Source: Linanthus parryae
Taxonomy: Eukaryota; Streptophyta; Magnoliopsida; Ericales; Polemoniaceae
DNA length: 64,000 bases
Direction of reading: 5' to 3'
Assembly: GCA_023055425.1 (NCBI GenBank)
Contig: JALGPY010000007.1
Coordinates: 86,949,136-87,013,135 of the forward strand
In this document: positions 56,691-64,000 of the stretch, piece after piece
How the letters are laid out: every line of letters begins with the position of its first letter
How positions within the stretch are numbered: position 1 is the stretch's first letter
The notes under the pieces: generated by a model
Databases searched by the model: none
Seen by the model: only the letters and a program-made list of their open reading frames with translations
Told to the model about the DNA's origin: nothing
Made by a program: the position numbers and the translations under genes

Positions 56691-57778
56691 AGGTTCAAAG
56701 ATCAGGGTGGAGCCTAGAGCTAGGGTTTCCCGTTTTGGAGGAAATCAAGGATTTCGCGATTCAGGTGGAGCAGGCTATCGGGAGTAGGGTTTCGAGATTC
56801 CGCCAAGAACGATGTCTGGTTTGGCGATGAAGATCGATCTGTTCGTCAGAGAGGAAGCAGGTACACCCACCATCTGAAGTCCCGTGGAGGAGGCAATCCG
56901 GGCTTCTTTCGGAGCAATCTGGCGCGCATCTGATTAGGCGTGCAAGGGATCTGGCAAATTCATCACGCATTTAGTACTGGCGCGAATCTGGCGATTCACG
57001 CGCATCTGATTAGGCGTGCAAGGGATCTGGCAAATCCAGCACGCATTTAGTATTGGCGCGAATCTGGCGATTCACGCGCATCTGGCGTTATGCCGAATGA
57101 CGTTCAGGCGCAATCCGGCTCCCCGCGTGGAGCATCTGGCGTGTGAATTGAATCTGGTTCTGGCTCATGCGTTGCAGGAACTCGTTGGAGTTGGAGCAAC
57201 GACATGGAGCATATGGCGTGTGAGATTTCAGGCACGCGCATCTGATTCTGGTTTTGGCGCGCATTATGCATGAGTTTGTTCTCACGTGCATCTGGTTTTG
57301 CAGCGTGTACCATGACACGCACTGAGCTCGCATCTGGCGCGATCTGTTTCTGGCGAGCATGTGGCGCATCTGAGGCATACGGGGCGCATCGGGCATGACA
57401 ATTTGGGCACTCGTCATCGGTGCATCTAGTCTGGATGACATCTGGGCATTCTGTCATGGTGCATCTGTCTGGCGCAATTGGGCGCATCTGGAATACATTC
57501 GGTCCTGCTTTCTCAGTGAATGTGTTCGAGTCTGGTTCTGGGTGGAGCACTTGTTTCTGTTTTCGGAAGTGCAACCACATCGGGCGCATTCGTTGCAGGA
57601 ACGCATGGTAGTTGGGGCAACGATTTGGCAATTCAGGTTTCGCATACAGCTGCGGAACATCTGTTTGGGAGGCGTGCTCGTTTCTGGTTCTAGGAGACGC
57701 ATCCGGGTCGGGTTTGAGAAGAGAAGCATCAGGTTCAGGTTTCGGGTTGCTGAGATGATTCAAGTCAAGGTGGAGATT
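56691..57778 (+). other. Internal region of small LTR element: GCGCATCTGGCG repeats
   Basis: Non-coding. Contains a 76-bp tandem duplication (56,925-57,000 and 57,001-57,076) and many irregular GCGCATCTGG units to about 57,500. Long antisense frames here (up to 241 codons) are rich in Cys, Ala, Pro and His from the repeats and are not considered genes. Confidence 0.7.
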
Positions 57779-58243
57779 TGTTGTGTTTGACTTGCAATCA
57801 AAGTAAGGAGGAAATAAAAGTGGAAACATTTGTTTCCTAGTTTGAATTCGGAAGGGTCAAAGTCTAAGGCAGTGAGTGGCTTGGTGAATTCCACCGCCAC
57901 ACACATGCTTTGGATATAAAAGGACTAGTTGGTACTAAAACATAACAACACACGGAGAGTAATTGGTGAGCTTTGAGAAGTTTTTTGTGCGTGTGTCGGG
58001 TGGGTGTTTCGGGTTGCCTCCGTGGCCGTTGCGGCCACGGCAGCGTGCACTGTAATCGAGTTCTCTTCTCAATAAAATATCTAGTTCTGGCCGTGGATTA
58101 GCTAGCGGGTTCGTTACGAATTCGTTAGTGAACCACTTTAAATATCTGTCTCGTTCTTGTTTCGTCTCGTCGTTCTTGCTCGAATACCCACAGGTTATAA
58201 CAAAGTGGTAACGGAGCTCTGAAACAGGAGTTCTGTTACAACA
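57779..58243 (+). repeat. 3' LTR of the small LTR element
   Basis: 465 bp, same ends as the 5' LTR, with a 5-bp insertion (AAGTA) near 57,800. No clear polypurine tract precedes it (AAGGTGGAGAT is the best candidate). Confidence 0.9.
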
Positions 58244-58443
58244 TGTGTCTACGACATAGGTTGTCAATTGGGATAATTGTAAAGATTATTTTTTTTTCTA
58301 AACTTATAAATAGAGAGCATTGGATTAGGTGCTTCGGCATTCTTTTCTTTGGAAGTGTTTCAGTTTACATGGTGCAGAGTGGACTAACAAGGGGATCTAT
58401 GGGTGGGAAAGATAATTGTAAAAAATTTTAGACATAAATAGCC

Positions 58444-58690
58444 TTATTGTGAACCCCAAAATATTTTTTTAGCCCATTGGTCTTCGTAACATATGGCGAG
58501 ACCCGAATGTATGAGAAAGATGACATAATTTTTGATGGTTATGGGTGAAATTTTGTCCAAATTCTCCAGTTGACACTCTTCGTAATCCCGAATTCTATCC
58601 CATTGGTATTTTTGGTATTCTTGTATGTTCGGTCGCATATATGCAACTAGTTTTCTTTCTCTTTGCTGGTTAATTTAAAGTAAAATGCAA
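58444..58690 (-). pseudogene. Unrecognised conserved ORF remnant (B3 copy)
   Basis: Minus frame with RPNIQEYQKYQWDRIRDYEE, CQLENLDKISPITIKNYV and LAICYEDQWAK, ending 58,444; a TAA lies upstream where B2 reads through. Same unknown family as 31,635-31,961. Confidence 0.3.
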
Positions 58691-59030
58691 GTATGCAACA
58701 AGCTAAAACTAGAAATACCACTTTGAACGAATCCTAACCCCAAAACAACTTCTTGATCACGGTTAAGTGAGTCTAGTAACCTCTACAAGCTATATAGAAC
58801 TTCTATAGTGTGTCAGTGAACAAGTACAAAATCTCGACGATCAGTTACAAACCCATCAGCTGTCTCTCTTTCTCATGGCTAACAATAACAATGCAAAAAA
58901 GTGTCTACAGAACATGTGTCACGGCTTTTGCTGCATGTAACATCCCTATCCTATAATATAAATGATTAGATTTCTGTCCCTCCCTCACACTCATTAGCTC
59001 TCTCGTTCTCTCTCTCGTTGAGACTCTCCA

Positions 59031-59533
59031 ATGGCCAGCAACAATTCCATCATCACCGTTGTGTACTATCGTAAATGCGCTATTCACATGGTATCCACAG
59101 GGTGTAGCATGGTTGAGGGGAGTAATTTCACTCCACAAATGGTTTATGTAGTGCATTTCACTGTAGTGGTAAGGACCATCGCACTAAAGAACATCAACTC
59201 ATGGATGGTAAAAATCCTAGCACATGTACCTTCACGGAGGCCAACTGCGTGTTGTGCCTAACTTTAAAAACCACATATTCCCAAGTGCTATGGGGATAGA
59301 CCATGACCCAGAGGAGGTTTTGGTGGTGAATCCTCCGCAACAGAGGAGGAGGATGGTGATTAGTGCATGGCAAAAGATAGAAATGTACATGTATGCCCTC
59401 ACAATAGGGTGGAGACTCGGTGGCCACAACCCGAACAACATGATGTCATAGTGAAAAATGTTATGGAGTAAATCCATTGCAGCTCAAGGGGTGGATCAAT
59501 AATTACGTAGATGATTACAACCTCCATAACTGA
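59031..59533 (+). pseudogene. ZF-HD-like copy 3a
   Basis: ATG at 59,031 (MASNNSIITVVYYRKC), with the same one-base loss after the first Cys as 1a and 2a. The linker/homeodomain frame 59,224-59,451 is open: HEGQ-like start, RRRMVISAWQKIEMYMYALT, IGWRLGGHNPNNM, then a stop and shift; the end (LQLKGWINNYVDDYNLHN) is in another frame. Confidence 0.7.
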
Positions 59534-60157
59534 AGGGTTTTTGGCCATTGCAGCTACAAAGTGGGATGGAGGTTGTTAAATTTTCAATTGAGGGTTCTAG
59601 TTCTGATGTTCTCTCGTCATTCATCTTGTTCTCAGTGTAATGTCTTATGTACTTCAACTTAATTGTACTCTTAACTCTGTTTTTGTTCCTGAGGTTGTAA
59701 TCATCCCTGTGATTGTTGATCCACCACTTGAACTGCAGTGGAGTTACCCCCAATCCTGTTGCAGCATGCTACCAGGTTGTCTGGGTCGCGGCCACATAGG
59801 CTCCACCAAAGGGTGACTTCATTGAGGTACATAACCGTTTCTTTCATTTCACAATTACACCCTCCTCTAGGTCCTCGTTCATCCCTAAAGCACTTTGTAC
59901 AAGAGGTTGGCAAAGGTAGGCAGAAAAAGAGACTGTCCTCCATGAGGTACCTTAGCTAGGATTTTGACCATCCATGGATTGATGATAAATGCAACTTATT
60001 CTCGGTGATGGTCCTCATGAATGAAGGGCTATGCACCACATAAACCATTTGGGGAGTGAAAGTACTTGCCACAACCATTGTACAACCTGTGGTTTCCATG
60101 GTGCTTGTGGCATTTGTGATGGTATAAATGGGTGAGGAAGGCATGGTTTTTGGCCAT
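59496..60157 (-). pseudogene. ZF-HD-like copy 3b
   Basis: The ATG at 60,157 is in frame with the finger: MAKNHAFLTHLYHHKCHKHH, GNHRLYNGCGKYFHSPNGLC, GA, TAG, then EDHHRE, TAA. The homeodomain is split by one extra G in a GGGGG run: TLWWSLCGRDPDNLVACCNR in one frame, MGVTPLQFKWWINNHRDDYN in the next, with an open tail that overlaps the 3' end of copy 3a on the other strand. Confidence 0.7.
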
Positions 60158-60269
60158 TGGATTGTCTCAGCGAGACACAAAGAGAAGGAGAGAGAGAAAG
60201 TGGGAGAGTGATCTCTCCCTCTGTTTCTCTCTCTCTCTCTCTCTCTCTTTGTCTCGCTTAGACTATCCT
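60158..60269. promoter_or_regulatory. Head-to-head spacer between 3b and 3c with GA/CT repeats
   Basis: Palindrome centre: GA-rich (60,179-60,212) facing a (CT)n run of about 24 bp (60,224-60,247). Possible bidirectional leader; hairpin-prone. Confidence 0.4.
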
Positions 60270-60814
60270 ATGGCCAGCAAAAATTCCTTTCACACCCTTG
60301 TATACTTTCACAAATGTCGCAAGCCCCATGGCAGCCAAGGGGTGTACGGTAGTTGTGGCGAGTAATTTCACTCCCCAAATGGTTAATGTGGTGCATGCCA
60401 CTAGAGCCGTGAAGACCATCACCGTGAAGAAGTTGCATTCAACATCAATCAATGGATGGTCCAAATCCTAGCTCAGGTGGCCCACAGAGGCTAGCCGACT
60501 GTCTGCCTAACATTGAAAACCTCGTTGTCCCAAGTGCTCTGGTGATAGAGGACGACCCAGAAGAAGGCGTAGTTGTGAATCCTCCGTTGTAGAGGTTAAG
60601 GACGGTGTTCATTGAAAAGAAGAAGACGGGTATGTACTTGTATGTGGTCACCTTCTGGTGGAGCCTATATGGCCACAACCCGGACAACCTCGTGGACTAC
60701 TGCAACAAGATCGAGGTAACACCACTGTAGCTCAAGCAGTGGAGCAACAATCACAGGGATGAGTATAGCCTCAGGAATAAAAGAAGAGTTGAGAGTAAAA
60801 TAAAATTACATTAA
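60270..60814 (+). pseudogene. ZF-HD-like copy 3c
   Basis: ATG at 60,270 in frame: MASKNSFHTLVYFHKCRKPH, GSQGVYGSCGE, TAA, FHSPNG, TAA, CGACH, TAG, EDHHREEVAFNINQWM. The homeodomain reads RTVFIEKKKTGMYLYVVTFW, NPDNLVDYCNKIEVTPL, TAG, LKQWSNNHRDEYSLRNK. Confidence 0.7.
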
Positions 60815-60943
60815 GTTGAAGTACATATGAAATTACATTGAGAACAAGATGAACGAAAAGGAGACCAATAGAACAAGAACCCTATATTGACACTTTAACA
60901 ACCGCAAGGCACCTCTTAGCCGCAATGACGAAACAACCTTTAG

Positions 60944-61451
60944 TTATGTAGGTTGTAATAATCTACGAGATTATTGATCCACTTCTTGAGCTGCAGTTAG
61001 TTACCCCTACCATGTTGCAGTATACCACACGGTTGTTCTAGTTGTGGCCACGGAGGCTGCACCCGATTGTTATTGCATATAGGTACTTTTCTATCTTCTG
61101 CCTTGCAATGAAAACTGCCCGCCTTTTCTTTTGCGTAGGATACACAACCACACCCTCCTGTGGATCGTTGTTTATCACCAGAGAACTAGGGACAACCAGG
61201 TTCTTAATGTTAGACACAAAATACAGCTGGCATTCGTGAAGGTACCTGAGATAGGATTTTGACTATTCATGGATCGATGTTGAATGAAACTTCTTCACTG
61301 CGATTTTCCTCACCACTGTAGTGAAATGCACCACATGAACCATCTGAGGAGTGAAAGTACTACCCACAACCATCCTACTTCTTGTGGCTACTATGGGACT
61401 TGTGTATTTACCATAGCACACAAGGGTGGGGAAGGCATTGTTGCTGGACGT
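60944..61451 (-). pseudogene. ZF-HD-like copy 3d (start codon lost)
   Basis: The ancestral ATG is ACG at 61,449-61,451. The shifted frame NNAFPTLVCYGKYTSPIVAT is otherwise like 1d and 2d. The homeodomain reads KRRAVFIARQKIEKYLYAIT, IGCSLRGHN, TAG, NNRVVYCNMVGVT, a shift, LQLKKWINNLVDYYNLHN. Confidence 0.7.
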
Positions 61452-61621
61452 TGGAGAGTCCAACGAGAGAGAGAAAGAGAGAGCTCACGAGTTTAAGAGA
61501 GGGACATAGATCTCTTTGTTTATATTATGAAATAGGGATGTTACATGCAGCCTAAGTCTTGACACTTGTTCGGCCAACGCTTTGTTGCATTTGATTTCTA
61601 GCCATGAGAAAGAGAGCTAGC

Positions 61622-62944
61622 CAAAGTCGTGACACATGTTCTTTTTTCGTCATGTTCTTTATCCGCTGTATGTCTGCACCTCAACCACCTCTTTTCTCGA
61701 CTCACAACCGCCACTGTTCTCCTCCCACCACCACGATATATCGTATTCTGCAGTGGACTACCCATATCCCCTAGACCTCATATATCCCTTCACCACTTGG
61801 ATCCCTACCCAAGTCATTGGGATCCTCAAAATCAAGTTCCAATCCCGTAAGAAGATGTTGGGACATACTTATTTATGAACCAAATATCTGACTCTCTCGG
61901 ATTGTTTGATAAAGAAGCCAATGTGATATTCCCCATTTTGGATGTGAAACCCTAGTTTGGGGTATCTTCAACATCTTCCAGCTCTCCTAGTTCCTTTTTT
62001 GTGATATCGGTCAATGATTAAATTCCGACTCTGCAATTTATATTTCCCCATTTAGGCGGCATAATCCTCGATCCGCGTACCATGTTCTATTACGGTTTCT
62101 TGCAGTGGCTCCGGCGCCTGTTCATTTAGTTCATGGGATAGTGGTGACGGGTCATGAGGCGGGGGAGAAGAAGAAGAGCGGCGATGGAGGGGACGAGGTT
62201 GCCGGGGCAGAGCATTGCGGCGGAGCAGAGGCGGAGCTCGGGAAGCTGATCCTGATGATTCATGGGGCTATCTGGTATACATCCAATCAGTCGCTGTTCT
62301 CAAGAAGTAATGAACAATAGCTGATAAACTACTCTTCTCCAATCTCACACTCCTAACTATCAGACACCCAAGCTAAAATTTCTCCCCGTAACACCCTTTC
62401 CCAACCCCCTCCACTCATGCGGTTGGACTTGATCTGTATTTTTATAAGGTTACCCCCTCTCCTCCCCCTTCCCAAAGCGGTTGGAAATGCTCTTAGTTGT
62501 TATATATTACACCTAATAGAAACCAACTTTCCTTCCCTTTGGGCTCTTCCATAATATCTTGTAAAATATTGTGAGACATGGTCAAAATTTGCACTTTCTA
62601 GTATATGTGTAGTGTGACCTCAAGACTAGTATGTGAAAACACAACTTAGTGTTATTAAGGAGGTGGATGGGTAAGTTTCAACTTTATTTCAAATAAGTCG
62701 AAAAATTTAATAAGGCTCCGCTTACTTTACCTAATTCAAGTGATTTCTTTTTATGTTTCTTTAGAAAAACGTAATAAAACTTACTTACTTTGAAATAGTT
62801 GAATATTTTATAAAGCTGTAGTTATCTTTCTTAGAAATAGAAGATTGCTTACTTTTTTACCATATTACCTCATATAAGTGAATTTTATGAGTAAAAAGTC
62901 AGAGAAATTGAAGTTAAAAAACACTAAGTTTTTTTAGGCTAAAT
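61622..62944. other. B3 right flank
   Basis: Same content as 9,677-11,000: short unknown ORF at 61,636-61,878(+), GC-rich block at 62,105-62,280, then AT-rich DNA. The foldback element site near 62,620 is empty. Confidence 0.4.
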
Positions 62945-64000
62945 TGTTGGAATTGTGCCCTAGAGGCAATCAATTAATTGTGACATTTATGGATTTACGA
63001 TTCATTATGTTATCGATATAGAGATATGTTAACATGAATGAAGTCCTTAGAATATAAGTGTTATATTCTTAAATATCCCTAGTCAATTATAATGATTAAT
63101 GGGACAATCATCTATAGACTAGTATGGGTTGGATTGATATGGAGATATCATGATCCAACACATGGGTATGCATTAGGAGTAATGGCATACTGGATTGACC
63201 CATCTCTGAGAAGGCTACATACACGTTATGTTAAGTCACAAGCGCTTCTCGTGGTGCAATGGTATTGTCATCCTTAGACTTGAAGTCACTAGATTATCTA
63301 GTTGTGGATTATTGTGATCTTGGTAGCGTCAAACGCTACACCGTAACTGGGTAGTTATAAAGGCGTGTACTGGATACAATAAGAAACAAGCTTAGAGATC
63401 GTAGTGGACGTAGATAGGATTTGTCCCTCCCACATAACGGGAGAAAATATCCTAGGCCACTCGAGGGATAGTGCTTATAAAATGTCTGGCCAGACTCAAA
63501 TAAATCAATATAGGATATTGATGTTATTTGCACGAATAAGGCTATTCCCAGGATCGAGAAACTATGGATTGGATATACGAGTGTGACTTGTATGTCTCGT
63601 GTCCAATCCGGATATTGGGACAAAGGGATGAGACAATTACTTGCACAAGGTTTGTCATGATGACTATTCTATTTGTTGGCTAGAATGGATGTCTTGCAAG
63701 AGGCCGCTCCATATTAGTAAATTGTTACTACCAACTAAATAGAACCTATGGGGTCACACGCCATATAGAGGTGAACTAGACTTGGGAAATAATTAATTAA
63801 TATGATTAATTAATTAGAAGGATCAAATCGCAACAACTTGCTAACTTAGCAGGACTAATATGCAAGTTGGACTAATCCATGTATGGACATGATTAGGATT
63901 TGCCAAGGTGGCCTAATTCATGTAGAGACATGATTAGGATTAATTAGCAAAATAGAACTAATCCATGTATTGACATGATAAGGACTATTTTGCAAAAGGG
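62945..64000 (+). mobile_element. 5' LTR of a copia2-related element, cut by window end
   Basis: Starts TGTTGGAATTGTGCCCTAGA and follows the copia2 LTR through landmarks such as CATCTATAGACTAGTATGG, TATGGATTGGATATACGAG and CATATAGAGGTGAACTAG. Diverged from copia2, so a separate insertion of a related family. The expected right end is outside the window. Confidence 0.85.

Larger units (their letters stand above)
56128..58243 (+). mobile_element. Small non-autonomous LTR retrotransposon (TRIM/LARD-like)
   Basis: 2,116 bp with 460-bp and 465-bp LTRs, a 1,191-bp internal region without gag or pol, and a 5-bp target duplication TGTGT (56,123-56,127 and 58,244-58,248). The LTRs differ at about 16 positions by eye plus a 5-bp indel. 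It would depend on proteins from an autonomous copia-like relative. Inserted at the A3/B3 junction. Confidence 0.9.
58858..61621. repeat. Large palindrome with four ZF-HD copies (B3)
   Basis: AGCTGTCTCTCTTTCTCATGG at the left, inverted CCATGAGAAAGAGAGCTAGC at the right. Copy order a(+) b(-) c(+) d(-). Confidence 0.8.
50557..64000. repeat. Tandem composite unit 3 (A3-B3, runs past window)
   Basis: Third copy: A3 50,557 to about 56,122, the small LTR element, then B3 58,249-62,944, interrupted by a copia LTR that reaches the window end. C3 is not seen. Confidence 0.8.

Noticed and set aside
57104..57829. 241-codon open frame on the minus strand inside the small LTR element
   Set aside because: It runs antisense through the GCGCATCTGG repeat field, has repeat-driven composition (Cys, Ala, Pro, His) and crosses into the LTR; no domain is visible.

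Overview
The window is a stretch of nuclear DNA from a flowering plant. The evidence is several Ty1-copia and Ty3-gypsy LTR retrotransposons with plant-type tRNA-Met primer-binding sites, Mutator-like foldback elements, a plant mobile domain (PMD)-like fragment, an RVT_3 RNase H fragment and many zinc-finger-homeodomain (ZF-HD) sequences, a family typical of land plants. I cannot name the species. No gene in the window looks fully intact, and I see no rRNA, tRNA or CRISPR array.

Main layout. After a 2-kb flank (PMD-like pseudogene and LTR/promoter-like DNA) the window is a tandem array of a composite segment that I call A-B-C. Unit 1 is about 2,020-24,296, unit 2 is 24,297-50,556, and unit 3 runs from 50,557 past the window end. 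Net of later insertions each unit is about 14-16 kb. A is a minus-strand chimera of a gypsy 5' half (LTR, gag, protease remnant) joined to a copia-type 3' end (acidic coiled-coil-like ORF remnant, polypurine tracts, LTR). B carries a palindrome of about 2.7 kb with four ZF-HD copies arranged a(+) b(-) c(+) d(-), so the window has 12 copies. C carries an RVT_3 fragment, the 5' LTR and leader of a non-autonomous LTR element, and a diverged minus-strand copia LTR.

Younger insertions, most with target-site duplications, fall on this background. They are a complete but defective Ty1-copia on the minus strand (11,544-19,391, TSD CTAGA); a 739-bp MITE (19,518-20,256, 10-bp TSD); a minus-strand solo LTR (29,926-31,420, TSD TGTTC); a 991-bp foldback MULE-type element (35,938-36,928, 9-bp TSD); a complete but defective plus-strand Ty1-copia (41,833-50,261, TSD GTGAC); a 2.1-kb non-autonomous LTR element with three tandem primer-binding sites (56,128-58,243, TSD TGTGT); and the 5' LTR of another copia relative entering at 62,945. 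Sister units keep recognisable empty sites for several of these, so the A-B-C multiplication came first.

Most striking biology. A ZF-HD transcription-factor-like sequence was first arranged as a large palindrome and then triplicated with its retroelement surroundings. Several inactivating lesions are shared by equivalent copies in all three units, so much of the decay predates the triplication. A long palindrome of regulatory-gene sequence is a plausible source of hairpin or small RNA. That last point is inference only.
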